Assembly (NCBI GenBank): GCA_023460175.1
Contig: JAEWRC010000132.1
Coordinates: forward strand, 16,866-80,865
DNA: 64,000 bases
Direction of reading: 5' to 3'
From: Actinomycetes bacterium
GTDB lineage: Bacteria; Actinomycetota; Actinomycetes; Mycobacteriales; Mycobacteriaceae
Below the pieces are notes generated by a model that made no database searches, was not told the DNA's origin, and saw only the letters and a program-made list of their open reading frames with translations. The position numbers and the translations under genes are program-made. Of the stretch, positions 8,474 through 18,054 are shown piece after piece (the stretch's first letter is position 1; every line of letters starts with the position of its first letter).

Positions 8474-9160
8474 TCAGGGCAGCTCGACTTGGCTTGCGCG
8501 CCAACGGTCGTCGACCAGCTCCATGGTCATCTTGATCCGGCTGCGGTCGATGCGCGGGTCGGGGACGCTGGTGTTGGACACCGACTGGTCGACGAACAGC
8601 AACACCACGACCTTGTCGGGGGTGGCGGACTGCACCGCGGACTCGACGACGACGCCGTGCGCGGTGGCCTTGTTGTCGATGAGCAGCTGCCGCAGTTGCG
8701 TGCTGGACTGCGAGTACATGTCCTTGAACTCGCCGGTGGCGCCGTCGAGCACCTGGTCGAAGTTCTCGTCGACCTTGTTGGAGTCGATGCTGGTCAGCAC
8801 CTGCGCGTAGGCGGTGGCGGCCTCCTGGGCCTGCCGGCCGGCGTCGTCGACGCTGGTGACGTTCCACAGTTTCCAGCCCAGGAACCCGGCGCCGGCCAGC
8901 GCGACGACGAGCGCCGCCGCCAGGGCGCCGACCAGCCACCCGGGCCGCGACGACGGCGCCGTGGTCGCGGGCGCGTTGGTGGCCTCGGAGCCCTCGGGGC
9001 TGTCCGCAGCGTCGGTGGTCTCGGCGTCGGTGGCCGAATCCTCGGTGCCTTCGGTCTCGTGGATCTCCTCGGTGGCCTCGGTGAGCTCCTCGGGCGCGGT
9101 GTCGGACTTCTTGTCGGTGGTCTTTGCGTCGGTGGTCTTCTTGTCAGTGGTCACAGTCAA
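8474..9160 (-). CDS. Mce-associated membrane protein (Mam family)
   Basis: A 228-aa protein with an unusually long cytoplasmic N-terminus rich in Thr, Glu, Asp and Lys (about residues 1-75), one membrane helix at about 80-100 (WLVGALAAALVVALAGAGFLGW) and an extracytoplasmic alpha+beta domain resembling NTF2-like Mam proteins. Such proteins (Mam/OmamA type) stabilise or assist Mce complexes. The TTG at 9160 follows GGAG by about six bases; GTG 9154 is a possible alternative. It sits 28 bp after mceF in the same operon. Confidence 0.8.
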   Translation of the reverse strand: MTVTTDKKTTDAKTTDKKSDTAPEELTEATEEIHETEGTEDSATDAETTDAADSPEGSEATNAPATTAPSSRPGWLVGALAAALVVALAGAGFLGWKLWNVTSVDDAGRQAQEAATAYAQVLTSIDSNKVDENFDQVLDGATGEFKDMYSQSSTQLRQLLIDNKATAHGVVVESAVQSATPDKVVVLLFVDQSVSNTSVPDPRIDRSRIKMTMELVDDRWRASQVELP

Positions 9161-9188
9161 GTCAGTCTCCTTTCTCTGACTGTCGGGG

Positions 9189-10442
9189 TCAACGGGGTGG
9201 GTCGATCGGCAACTTGGGGCCGCCGTACTGGGTGGGGATGGAGAAGCGGCCCTTCGGCGTCGGATCGGTCTGCCGGCCGAGGTCGGCACCGGCGGGCGGG
9301 CCGGCGCCGTTGTCCGCCTCGGCGGGGCGCGGCGCGTTCTTGGCGCCCCGCACCAGCACGCCGGGATGGTCGTCGCGGCAGTAGGTGTACATGAACGGTT
9401 CGGCGAAGTCGGCGGCCGACGGTGGGCGCCGCGGCGTGCCGTAATCGCAGGAATACCGGGTGTAGATGTCCGCGGTGGCCCACAACCCGTTGTCGTGCAT
9501 CACGCTGCCCAACGCGTCGAGCACCGAGGTGCGGTAGTCCGGGAACAGCGCGTGCAGCGCCGGCACGCGCAGGTAGAGCAGCCGCGAGGTGGTGGTGAGA
9601 TTGCCGAGCAGTTGGACCATGGTGTCGGAGTTGTCGGCGAACAGGTTGTCGATCGACGTCAGCGCGTCGGGGGTCTGGTCGGTCAGGCGCCGGAAACCCT
9701 CGCGCATGCTGCTGACGCCAGTCAGCGTGTGGCGCAGATTGTCGGCGGCCACGTCGATGCCGGCGTTCTTGTCGGCGGCCAGGGTCAGCACCACCTGGCT
9801 GGTGCGCAGCACGCTGGTGGTCTCGGGCAGCACGGAGTCCAGGGTCGAGAGCAGGAACGTGCCGCCGTCGATGATGTCGGCCAGCTTCTGCGGCCCGGCC
9901 TGGCTCAGGCTCAGCTCGCGCTTGATGAGCTCGATCTTGTCGGTGTCGACCTGGGCCAGCGCCCCGTCGGCGTTGGCCAGCAGTTCGGCGAGGCTGACCG
10001 GGACGGTGGCCCGGCCGTGCTCGACGACGGCGCCGTCCCGCAGGAAGGGGCCGGTATCGGAGTCGGCGACGAAGTCGATGTACTGTTCGCCGGCCGGCGA
10101 CAGTCCGGAGACTCGGACGTCGCTGGATTCGGGTATCTGGACGGTCGATTTCACGGTGACCACCGCGTCGACGCCGGCCGGGGTGATGTCGAGGCGTTCG
10201 ACCCGCCCGATCGGCACCCCGCGCAGCGTCACGTCCTGATTGGGTAGCAGCCCAGCCGATTCCGGCAGTTCGACGGTGACCCGGTAGCTCGAGGCGAACG
10301 GGTTGACCCGCAGCGCGCCCAGCAGCAGATACGCGGTGGCCACCAGCAGCGTGAGGACCAGGGCGAGCCCGGACAGCCAGGCGCGCCTGCGGTGCCCGGC
10401 CCGCACCACCCCGACGATGCCGTCGGCGACCGCGCCGATCAC
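9189..10442 (-). CDS. MceF-type MCE-domain protein
   Basis: Sixth Mce subunit, 417 aa. It has a single N-terminal membrane helix (about residues 17-38), an MCE/MlaD domain (YRVTVELPESAGLLPNQDVTLRGVPIG through EQYIDFV), a long helical region, and a Cys-containing tail (YSCDY, TYCRDD) as usual for MceF. The GTG start overlaps the mceE stop by four bases (GTGA). It closes the A-F set of a complete importer. Confidence 0.9.
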   Translation of the reverse strand: MIGAVADGIVGVVRAGHRRRAWLSGLALVLTLLVATAYLLLGALRVNPFASSYRVTVELPESAGLLPNQDVTLRGVPIGRVERLDITPAGVDAVVTVKSTVQIPESSDVRVSGLSPAGEQYIDFVADSDTGPFLRDGAVVEHGRATVPVSLAELLANADGALAQVDTDKIELIKRELSLSQAGPQKLADIIDGGTFLLSTLDSVLPETTSVLRTSQVVLTLAADKNAGIDVAADNLRHTLTGVSSMREGFRRLTDQTPDALTSIDNLFADNSDTMVQLLGNLTTTSRLLYLRVPALHALFPDYRTSVLDALGSVMHDNGLWATADIYTRYSCDYGTPRRPPSAADFAEPFMYTYCRDDHPGVLVRGAKNAPRPAEADNGAGPPAGADLGRQTDPTPKGRFSIPTQYGGPKLPIDPPR

Positions 10443-11659
10443 CGCGGTCCCTCGGCCGGTAGCGGCCCGGGCGCGGGCGCTTCGGTGGGGGCCAGCACCA
10501 CCTGTCCGGGTTCGGTGGGGCTCGGCTGCACGGGCACCTGCGGCACGCCCGGGCCCTTGCCGACGATGCGTTCCTGCAGGCGCCACAGGGTGTACTTGAA
10601 CGAGCCGACCAGCTGCTCCCAGTTGTAGCGCTTGGGGCCGTGCAGACCTGCGTCGCCGGTGAACCCGATGTCGGGTATCGAACCCAGGATCAGGCGGTCG
10701 ATGCTGGCCCGGGTGGCCAACGAGTTGCCGGCGGTGCCCTTGATCAGCGGCGGCATCAGCCGGTTGAGCGAGTACAAGGTGGCGTCCGGGGCCAGCACCA
10801 GATCGTTCCAGGCCGCGGCGATCTGGTTGGCGTCGGCGATGACGCTGCGCCCGCTGGTGTCGGTGCCGGCGATCGACGGGAACTTCTTCAGCTGATCGGT
10901 GGTGTCGCCGACCTGGCGGAGCAGATCGGTGATGCCGGTGGTGTGCTCGGCCAGGGTGTTGGCGGCCGGACCGGCCTGGGTCATCAGTTCGCCGAGCTTG
11001 TCGTTCTTCGTCTCGATCTGCGCCACCAGTTGGTTCGTCTCCGAGATCGCGGTGGAGATCTCCTCGGAGCGCGCGTTGAGCTTGCCCAGGGTCCGGTTGG
11101 TCTTGCCGATCAGCGCGCCGAAGGCATGGCCCTGATCGCCGGTGGCCTTGCCCAGGCCGTTGATGATGTTGGTGAAGTTGCGCACCGCGCCGCCGTTGAC
11201 CAGGATGGCCGCCGATCCGAGCACGGATTCGACGGTGGCCGCGGAGGTGGTGGCATCCAGGCCGATGGTGTCGCCCTCGCCCAGCACCGGTGCGTCCGGT
11301 TCGGCATCGTCCGGCGGTCGAACGGAGATGAACACGTCGCCCAGCGGTGTGGCCGAACGCAATTCGGCGGTGGTGCCCTGCGGCAGCCGCACGCCGTCCA
11401 TGATGCGCAGCGTCGCGACCGCCGTGTAGTCGCGGGCCACCATCGATTCCATCTGCCCCACGTCGGCGCCGGCGAGTTTCACCTTCGCGTCCGACGGCAG
11501 GTTGAGCGCGCTGCCGAACACGGCGGTGACGGTGTAGCCGCTGGAGCCCACGCCGGGCGCGGGCAGCGGCAGGCTGCCCAGACCCTCGGTGGCGCAACCG
11601 GAGAGCCCGAGCGTCGTCGCCAGCACGACGGGTAGCAGGGCGCGGCGGCGGAACATCAT
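10439..11659 (-). CDS. MceE-type lipoprotein
   Basis: Fifth Mce subunit, 406 aa, with a signal peptide ending in the lipobox LSGC (Cys22), so it is predicted to be lipid-anchored like LprK and relatives. The MCE domain runs from about residue 40 (YTVTAVFGSALNLP) to about 125, followed by the helical part (LVNGGAVRNFTNIINGLGK) and a proline-rich end. The ATG overlaps the mceD stop (ATGA); a second ATG lies three bases on. Confidence 0.92.
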   Translation of the reverse strand: MMFRRRALLPVVLATTLGLSGCATEGLGSLPLPAPGVGSSGYTVTAVFGSALNLPSDAKVKLAGADVGQMESMVARDYTAVATLRIMDGVRLPQGTTAELRSATPLGDVFISVRPPDDAEPDAPVLGEGDTIGLDATTSAATVESVLGSAAILVNGGAVRNFTNIINGLGKATGDQGHAFGALIGKTNRTLGKLNARSEEISTAISETNQLVAQIETKNDKLGELMTQAGPAANTLAEHTTGITDLLRQVGDTTDQLKKFPSIAGTDTSGRSVIADANQIAAAWNDLVLAPDATLYSLNRLMPPLIKGTAGNSLATRASIDRLILGSIPDIGFTGDAGLHGPKRYNWEQLVGSFKYTLWRLQERIVGKGPGVPQVPVQPSPTEPGQVVLAPTEAPAPGPLPAEGPR

Positions 11660-12771
11660 TTCTGCCCCATCGCCGCGAGCCCGTCGAGCACGTAGGACAA
11701 TCCGAAGTCCGGGCCGAAGTCCTGGAGTGTGCCGGTGCTGCAACCGAGTTGGCGCAGGCCCATCATGTTGCAGACCTCCTTGATGGTCTGGGTGTCGAAC
11801 AGCACCTTGTCGACCAGCACGTGCGCGCGCGCAGCGCCGTTCTTCTGGTCGATGACGTTGTAGATGTTGTCCAGCGTCAGCGGCGCCACATCGAGGAACT
11901 CGGCGAGGTCGCGGCGATGCTCCACGGTGGTGAACAGCGAGGTGTCACCGTTGGCCACAATCTGTTTGATGGTGTCGCGGTGGGTGTCGAGCACCTCGCT
12001 GAGCTGCGTGACGACCTCGTTGATCTTCTGGCCGGTGGTCCCGGAGCCCAGGTTCTCGTCGGCGAGGATCTGGCTCAGGGCGCGCACCGAGGACCCGAAT
12101 TCGCGCAGCGTGGCGTCGTTGTCGGCGGCGGCTTGCATCAGCGAACTGAGGTTGCGGATGATGGTGGTCAACTGATCGCGGGTGACGTCGCCGCGGTCGG
12201 CGCTGAGTCGCAACGCGTTCGACAGCTCACCGAGCGCGTCCTTCATGAGTTGCCCGTTGCCGTCGGCGATGGCCGCGCTGGCATTGACCACCGAGGCCAA
12301 CGGGCCGTCTCCCTGGCCGTCACCGCGCAGGGAACCGGCCATCTTGTCCAGGACGTCGAGCACGCGGGCGAATTCGACCGGTGTCTTGGTCCGGTCCAGG
12401 CCGATGGTGGCGTGGTCCTGCAGCCGGGGCCCGCCGCTGTAAGCCGGGGTGAGCTCCACCTGGCGGTCGGTCAGGATCGAGTTGGAGATGGTGACGGCCT
12501 GCACGTCGGCGGGCACCGCGACGTCGGCGTCGACGGTGAAGTCGACCTCGACGTAGCCGCCCTTCGGGGTGATCTTGGTGACCTGCCCCACCGCCATGCC
12601 CAGCACCGCCACCGTGTTGCCCTCGTAAAGTCCTGCGGCGCTGTCGAACTGTGCGGTGACGTTGATGGTGTTCATCCGGTCCTGCAGATAGAACCAGCCG
12701 ACGCCGACCGCGGCGAGGACCAGGGCGACGGCGGCGACGAGCACCACGGCGAGCCTGCTGCGGGCGCTCAT
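11656..12771 (-). CDS. MceD-type MCE-domain protein
   Basis: Fourth Mce subunit, 371 aa, with an N-terminal membrane helix (about residues 7-28), an MCE domain with GLYEGNTVAVLGMAVG and ILTDRQVELTPAYSGGP, and a long alpha-helical stretch. It overlaps mceC and mceE by four bases each, so the operon is translationally coupled. No defect is seen. Confidence 0.9.
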   Translation of the reverse strand: MSARSRLAVVLVAAVALVLAAVGVGWFYLQDRMNTINVTAQFDSAAGLYEGNTVAVLGMAVGQVTKITPKGGYVEVDFTVDADVAVPADVQAVTISNSILTDRQVELTPAYSGGPRLQDHATIGLDRTKTPVEFARVLDVLDKMAGSLRGDGQGDGPLASVVNASAAIADGNGQLMKDALGELSNALRLSADRGDVTRDQLTTIIRNLSSLMQAAADNDATLREFGSSVRALSQILADENLGSGTTGQKINEVVTQLSEVLDTHRDTIKQIVANGDTSLFTTVEHRRDLAEFLDVAPLTLDNIYNVIDQKNGAARAHVLVDKVLFDTQTIKEVCNMMGLRQLGCSTGTLQDFGPDFGLSYVLDGLAAMGQK

Positions 12772-13811
12772 GCCTTGCAGTCCTGGTAGTACTGGATCAT
12801 CCCGAATTGTTCGGCGCGACCGCTGATGGCGCACATCCACGAGTCGATCAGCAGACCGCCGGGGGCGTGCAGGTCGGCGGCGTTGCCGTTGCCGGTGGCG
12901 TTGGCGATGCCGCGCAGGGCCACCGGGCCGGACTGCAGGATGCTGCGCAGCAGGTCGTCGTGCTGGGTGAGCATGTCGGTCAGTTCCCGGATGTTCTGCA
13001 GCAGCGCCTCCAGTTCCGGCCGGTCCTCGATGACGGTGTCGGACAGCGTCTCCACGAGGTTGGTCAGGCCGGCCATCATGGCGCGGAACGAATCTCGGCG
13101 CGCGACGAACTCACCGATCAGGCTGTTGCCCTGGTGGACCAGGCTGCCCAGCGTGGACTGTTGCCGACGCAGCGTGTTGGTCACCTTCTCGGTGGTCGCG
13201 AGCAGCGATCCGAGTTGGTCGCGGCGTTCGGCGATGATCGTCGACAAGGTGTGGGTGTTCTGCATGGCTTGCGGCACGATCTCGGGCAGCGACTCCATCT
13301 GGTTGCCCAGGATGCCCAGCGTTTCGGCGAACTTGTCCGAGTCGACCTGCTCGAAGGTGGTGGTGACGTCGGCCAGCGCCTCCTGCAGGTCATAGGGGAC
13401 CTCGGTGTGGTCGAGGTCGAAGGTGTTGTCCGGCAACGATCCCGGGCCGGCGGGGTGCAGCGCCAGGTAGCGCGAGCCGGTGGTGATCTTGATGGTGGCG
13501 CGGGAGTTCTCCCCGAAGGAGATGTCGTCGCGCACCTTGAGTTCGGCTTCGACGTGGTCGCCGGCCAGGCGCATGGCGGTCACCTCGCCGACCGGGATGC
13601 CGGCGATGGTGATCGGGTTGCCCGCGCGCAGCGCCGCGGCCTGGGCGAACTTGGCGGTGTAATGGTGGTGGCCGACGTCGGCGAGCTTGACCGCCAGCAG
13701 CCCGCCGATCAACACCGCGACGACGGCGACCGCGACCAGGCCGAGCCAGGTTTTGTTCAGGCTCTCCAGGGTCCGGCGCCGGTGGCGCTCGTTCGGGGTG
13801 TCCTCAGCCAT
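12768..13811 (-). CDS. MceC-type MCE-domain protein
   Basis: Third Mce subunit, 347 aa. A charged N-terminus precedes one membrane helix (LGLVAVAVVAVLIGGLLAV, about residues 24-42). The MCE domain shows ALRAGNPITIAGIPVGEV and GSRYLALHPAG, followed by helices. A single base separates the mceB stop from its start, and its stop overlaps mceD (ATGA). Confidence 0.9.
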   Translation of the reverse strand: MAEDTPNERHRRRTLESLNKTWLGLVAVAVVAVLIGGLLAVKLADVGHHHYTAKFAQAAALRAGNPITIAGIPVGEVTAMRLAGDHVEAELKVRDDISFGENSRATIKITTGSRYLALHPAGPGSLPDNTFDLDHTEVPYDLQEALADVTTTFEQVDSDKFAETLGILGNQMESLPEIVPQAMQNTHTLSTIIAERRDQLGSLLATTEKVTNTLRRQQSTLGSLVHQGNSLIGEFVARRDSFRAMMAGLTNLVETLSDTVIEDRPELEALLQNIRELTDMLTQHDDLLRSILQSGPVALRGIANATGNGNAADLHAPGGLLIDSWMCAISGRAEQFGMIQYYQDCKA

Positions 13812-13812
13812 G

Positions 13813-14859
13813 TCAGTTGTTCCTGCATCGGGGCGTGTATTGCACGCCGTCGCCGGGGCTCGCGGCGTCGACGATGATCGGCACGACATCGTTGAGGCCG
13901 GGGAAGAAGCCGGTGATGTTCAGGTCGCAGATGTAGGCGTTGACGTAGGAGCCCTCACCGGTGACCCGGGCAAAGCCCTTGAGCAGCAACGGCAGATTGG
14001 CGCCGGTGAAGGCCAGCTGCGGTTCGATGCTGACCAGGTGCTGGGCGAAGCCGGGCTCGCGGACCACCAGTTCGTTGAGGTCGGGATACACCTCGTCGGA
14101 GATCCGTGAGAGCTGCTGGACCACCGCCGAGATCGACCCCACCGACTCCACCAGTTCGGGGCGCCGCGCGTCGAAGGTGCTCACCATGGACCGGGTTTCG
14201 CCGATCACCTCGTCGAGGGTGTCGTTGTGCTGGGCCAGGTTGCCCACGACCGAGTTCAGGTCGGTGATGACCTTGCCGAGTTCCTGGTCCTGACCGGCGA
14301 ACGAGTCGGTCAGTTGCGAGGTCTGATCGACCAGCGCGGCGATCGAGGCCCCGTCGCCCTGCAGCGATTCGATGACGCCCTTGGTGAGATTGTCGGCGGC
14401 GCGGGGATCGAGCACGCTGAACAGCGGTTCGTAGCCGTTGAGCAGGGTCCCGACGTCGAAGGAGGGGTCGGTGCGTTCGACGGGGATGACGCTGCCCGGC
14501 GGCAGCGGTCCGGGCTCGCCGAGCTTTCCCAGGGACAGCCCGAGGTAGCGCTGACCGACGATGTTCTGGTAGATCACCGAGGCCACGGTGCGGCCCAGCA
14601 CCTGCTGGTCGGCCTGCACGACGAACGACACCTTCGCCAGATCGCCCTGCAGTTCGATCTTTTCGACCCGGCCCACCCGGACCCCGGCCATCCGGACGTC
14701 GTCGCCCTCGCGCAGGCCGAAGACGTCGGAGATCATCGCGGCGTAGGGCACGGTGTGGCCGACGACGTCGCGGCGCAGCGTCACGTACACCAGCCACGTC
14801 AGGGTGAGGGCGACGACCATGAACAGCGACAACCCGATGAGCGCACCGCGGTCTTTCAT
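13813..14859 (-). CDS. MceB-type MCE-domain protein
   Basis: Second Mce subunit, 348 aa, with an N-terminal helix at about residues 5-27 and an MCE domain containing FGLREGDDVRMAGVRVGRV and QNIVGQRYLGLSLG. A helical region and a Cys pair near the C-terminus (AYICDL, TPRCRNN) are typical of MceB. The ATG overlaps the mceA stop by four bases. Confidence 0.9.
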   Translation of the reverse strand: MKDRGALIGLSLFMVVALTLTWLVYVTLRRDVVGHTVPYAAMISDVFGLREGDDVRMAGVRVGRVEKIELQGDLAKVSFVVQADQQVLGRTVASVIYQNIVGQRYLGLSLGKLGEPGPLPPGSVIPVERTDPSFDVGTLLNGYEPLFSVLDPRAADNLTKGVIESLQGDGASIAALVDQTSQLTDSFAGQDQELGKVITDLNSVVGNLAQHNDTLDEVIGETRSMVSTFDARRPELVESVGSISAVVQQLSRISDEVYPDLNELVVREPGFAQHLVSIEPQLAFTGANLPLLLKGFARVTGEGSYVNAYICDLNITGFFPGLNDVVPIIVDAASPGDGVQYTPRCRNN

Positions 14860-16325
14860 GGCGATCCTCCCTCTGCGGCAAAGCCCGGCGGTGGCGCCTG
14901 AACCGGCGGTGGCGCCGCAACCGGGGGTGGCGCCGCAACCGGGGGTGGCGCCTGACCCGGCTTGGGGGCCACCGGCGCCGGCGGCGACAGCGGCACCGGC
15001 GGGGGCGGCGTGGGAATCAGGGCGGGGTTGGCGGTCCCGGGCACCGGCGGCGACGGGTTCATCCCCGGCGGCAGCGGCGGGTTGGGGTCGGCGAGGCTGG
15101 GATTCGGGTTCACGTATGGCGGTCCGACCGCGACGAGATTGCCGTTGGCGCCCAACACGGTCCCCGGCGGCGGCGCCAGATCCTTGGGCGGCTGATAGTT
15201 CTGCGGCAGCAACACATCCGGCAGCTCCGGGCGGGTGGGCACCAGCGGCGCCGTGAAGCAGCTGGGACCCTTGAGTTCGCCGTACTGCGGGCAGTCGGCC
15301 CGGGTGTAGGCGTACGACGGCGTCAACGACAGGTTCACCCGCATGTTCCCGATGCCGTACTCGGGGAGATAGACGTGTTCGAAGTACTTGTCCGCCAGGC
15401 CGTTCATCTTCAGGAACGCCGGCAGGAAGTGGTGGGCGGTCTGGGCCACCGCACCTAGGGCCGGGGTCAGATCGCCGGTGATCCCGACCAGTCGGTCGGA
15501 GTGATTGTGCAGGGCGGTGTGCGTCGTGCCCATGGTGTGCAGGCCGCCGCTGAGCAGCGTCGAGAGCTGCGCGCGCTGTTCGACCAGTGTCTGCATGGGG
15601 GCGACGGCCTCGTGCAGCGCGTCGACCAACTCCGGCGCCGTGCTCTGCAGGCCGCGGGCCGCGGCGGTCAGCGCCGAGACCGTGGTGGGGCCGGGGTCGG
15701 TGGCCACCACGGCGTCGAGTTCGTCGAGCAGCCGGTTGAGCTGGGCGCCGGCGGTCAGCAGTTCGGTGCGCCGGTTCTCGGTGGCGGCGTTGACCGCCGC
15801 CAGCAGGCCGATGGTCTTGTCCTCGCGGCCGCGTCCGGTGGCGGCCAGGACGTCGCGCAGCTTGCTGATGGTGGTCTGGAACAACACCGTCGGCAACTCG
15901 GTGTCCTCGGGGATCTGCGCACCGGCCTGGATGGGCGGCGCGTCGCCGCGGTCGACCAGCTGGACCGAGGACACCGCGAAGACGTTGCTGGGCACCACCC
16001 GCGCGGTCACCGAGGCCGGAATCGACGCGGCGTATTCGGGTTTGAGGTCGATGTCGACGTAGTTCGGATGGCCGTGCGCGGCGGGGGTGACGCCGTCGAC
16101 CATGCCGACCAGCACGCCGTGGTACTTGACGTCGGAGCGCTGCGGCAGGCCGTCGCCGACGTTGATCAGCGCCGCCACGACGCGCACCCGCGCATCCAGG
16201 CGCCCAGTGGCCTTCACCACCAGGGTGGCCGAAATCAGCGCGGCGACAACCAGTACGGCGGCGCCGCAGGCCAGCAGCTGGCGGTCGGTGACGCCGCGGC
16301 CGTCGGGTTCCAGTGAGTTCGCCAC
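14856..16325 (-). CDS. MceA-type MCE-domain protein with proline-rich tail
   Basis: First Mce subunit of the complete operon, 489 aa, longer than usual because of a C-terminal tail of about 90 residues rich in Pro and Ala. The N-terminus has one helix (about residues 14-32), then an MCE domain (GLPQRSDVKYHGVLVGMV, NVFAVSSVQLV) and the helical region. The tail ends in a hexapeptide-type repeat around APPPV encoded by 18-bp direct repeats at 14885-14956. The GTG start at 16325 directly abuts the yrbEB stop. Confidence 0.9.
   Translation of the reverse strand: MANSLEPDGRGVTDRQLLACGAAVLVVAALISATLVVKATGRLDARVRVVAALINVGDGLPQRSDVKYHGVLVGMVDGVTPAAHGHPNYVDIDLKPEYAASIPASVTARVVPSNVFAVSSVQLVDRGDAPPIQAGAQIPEDTELPTVLFQTTISKLRDVLAATGRGREDKTIGLLAAVNAATENRRTELLTAGAQLNRLLDELDAVVATDPGPTTVSALTAAARGLQSTAPELVDALHEAVAPMQTLVEQRAQLSTLLSGGLHTMGTTHTALHNHSDRLVGITGDLTPALGAVAQTAHHFLPAFLKMNGLADKYFEHVYLPEYGIGNMRVNLSLTPSYAYTRADCPQYGELKGPSCFTAPLVPTRPELPDVLLPQNYQPPKDLAPPPGTVLGANGNLVAVGPPYVNPNPSLADPNPPLPPGMNPSPPVPGTANPALIPTPPPPVPLSPPAPVAPKPGQAPPPVAAPPPVAAPPPVQAPPPGFAAEGGSP
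14885..14956 (-). repeat. Four tandem 18-bp repeats in mceA tail
   Basis: Four head-to-tail copies of an 18-bp unit (plus strand CCGGCGGTGGCGCCTGAA and close variants) at 14885, 14903, 14921 and 14939. They encode the repeating APPPVA-like segment at the end of this MceA. In-frame repeats like this can change copy number between strains. Confidence 0.85.
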
Positions 16326-17183
16326 CTAACCCCCGAACCTCGCGCCGGCGTCCACCGTCCACAGCGCCATCGTCAGGAGCATGTTGACGATGATCACGAC
16401 GGTGATGCTGGCCCGCATGGCGTGCCCGGCGGCGACCCCGACACCCTCGGGCCCACCCGAGGCGTAGAAGCCGTAGTAGCACTGGATCGTCGAGGCGATC
16501 CACACGAAGATGATGGTCTTGATCAGGGAGTAGATGATGTCCTGACCGGACAGCATCAGCGTGAAGTAATGCAGGTAGGAACCCGTCGCGCCGCCGCTGA
16601 TGATCCGCACCACCAGCTGGGTGGTCAGGTAGCTGACCGCCAGGCACGCCGCGTACAGCGGGATCACCGCTATCACCGAGGCCATCAGCCGCGTGGTCAC
16701 CAGGTACGGGATGGGCCGGATGGCGACCGCCTCGAGCGCGTCGATCTCCTCGGCGATGCGCATCGAGCCCAGTTGCGCGGTGAAGCGGCAGCCGGCCTGG
16801 GTGGCGAAGGCGAGCGAGGCCGCGATCGGCGCCAGCTCACGGGTGTTGACCAGCGAGGAGATGATGCCGGTCGCCGGCCCCAGCCCCAGCAGGTCCAGGA
16901 AGTTGTAGCCCTCGATGCCGACCAGCGCCCCGACCGTGATGCCCAGCACGATCGCGACCCCGGCCGTGCCGCCGCCGACCACCAAAGAGCCGTTACCCCA
17001 GGCGATGTCGGAGAGCAGTCGGACGAACTCGTTGCGGTAGTGGCGCAACGCGATGGGCACCGCGGCCAGCGCCCGCACGAAGAACACCAGCATGTGGCCC
17101 AGCCGGATTAGCGGCACCGATGTCCGCTGGTACAGCCAGCGCCAGGGCGCGAGGATCTTGGGGGTGTAGGGGGATGCCGTCAC
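16326..17183 (-). CDS. YrbEB-type permease subunit of Mce importer
   Basis: MlaE-family permease, 285 aa, with the segments SLVNTRELAPIAASL and IAEEIDALEAVAIRPIPYLV and five or so membrane helices. It pairs with the upstream YrbEA to form the channel of the complete mce system. One base separates it from the yrbEA stop, and the following mceA begins immediately after its TAG. Confidence 0.93.
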   Translation of the reverse strand: MTASPYTPKILAPWRWLYQRTSVPLIRLGHMLVFFVRALAAVPIALRHYRNEFVRLLSDIAWGNGSLVVGGGTAGVAIVLGITVGALVGIEGYNFLDLLGLGPATGIISSLVNTRELAPIAASLAFATQAGCRFTAQLGSMRIAEEIDALEAVAIRPIPYLVTTRLMASVIAVIPLYAACLAVSYLTTQLVVRIISGGATGSYLHYFTLMLSGQDIIYSLIKTIIFVWIASTIQCYYGFYASGGPEGVGVAAGHAMRASITVVIIVNMLLTMALWTVDAGARFGG

Positions 17184-17184
17184 G

Positions 17185-18054
17185 TCACAGCCCCACGCGC
17201 GGGAACATCATGATGTAGAGCTGGCTGATGGCCACGTTGACCACCATCAGGATGAGGATCGATTCCACGACGGCCGCGTTGACGGAGTTGGCCACCCCCG
17301 TCGGCCCGCCCACCGTGGACAGCCCCTTCTGGCAGGAGACGATCGCCACGATGGCGCCGAAGATCACCGCCTTGATCAGCGCGACCACCAGGTCACCGGT
17401 GGTGGCGAAGGAGGCGAAGGTGGCCACGAAGCTGCCCGGGGCGCCGTTCTGGAAGTACACGTTGAACAGGTAGCTGGCCAGGAAGCCGACGAAGCACACC
17501 ACCCCGGTGAGCGCGACACCGATCATCACCGCCGCTACGAACCGCGGCACCACCAGGCGGCGGATCACCGAGACGCCCATGACCTCCATGGCGTCCGTCT
17601 CCTCGCGCATCTTGCGGGAACCGAGGTCCGCGGTGATCGCCGAGCCGACGGCCGCGGCCATCAGGATGGCGGCCGTCAACGAGGCGGCCTGCCGGATGAC
17701 GGCCAGCCCGCTGGCCGCGCCGGCCAGGGAGGTGGCCCCGACCTGCCCGGCCAACAGTGCGAACTGGATCGACAGGGTGACGCCGATGGGCAGCGCCACC
17801 AGAATCGTTGGCACCACGGCCGTCCCGGCCATAAAGGCGCCCTGCCGGATGAACTCGCGCCACTGGAAGCGCCCGGTCGCCAGGTCGATGAACAGGTACT
17901 GCAACGTGCGCAACCCGAGGACGAACTGGTCGCCGACAGTGGCCAGCGAGGCGAGCGGGTGCCGTCGGGCGTAGCCGGTGGCCCAGTCCTCGATGGTGTT
18001 GATGCCGGACGGCGGGGCGCCACTCGGTGGGGTCCCGTCGACCGGCACAGTCAA
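17185..18054 (-). CDS. YrbEA-type permease subunit of Mce importer
   Basis: First gene of the complete mce operon. The MlaE core has MREETDAMEVMGVSVIRRLVVPR and the expected helices. The TTG at 18054 was chosen because GGAGG precedes it by about four bases, giving 289 aa; GTG 18048 is possible, and the frame stays open upstream to 18171. The extra 20 or so N-terminal residues (TPPSGAPPSGINTIEDWA) are hydrophilic. The long 5' region (18055-18544) must hold the operon promoter. Confidence 0.88.
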   Translation of the reverse strand: MTVPVDGTPPSGAPPSGINTIEDWATGYARRHPLASLATVGDQFVLGLRTLQYLFIDLATGRFQWREFIRQGAFMAGTAVVPTILVALPIGVTLSIQFALLAGQVGATSLAGAASGLAVIRQAASLTAAILMAAAVGSAITADLGSRKMREETDAMEVMGVSVIRRLVVPRFVAAVMIGVALTGVVCFVGFLASYLFNVYFQNGAPGSFVATFASFATTGDLVVALIKAVIFGAIVAIVSCQKGLSTVGGPTGVANSVNAAVVESILILMVVNVAISQLYIMMFPRVGL

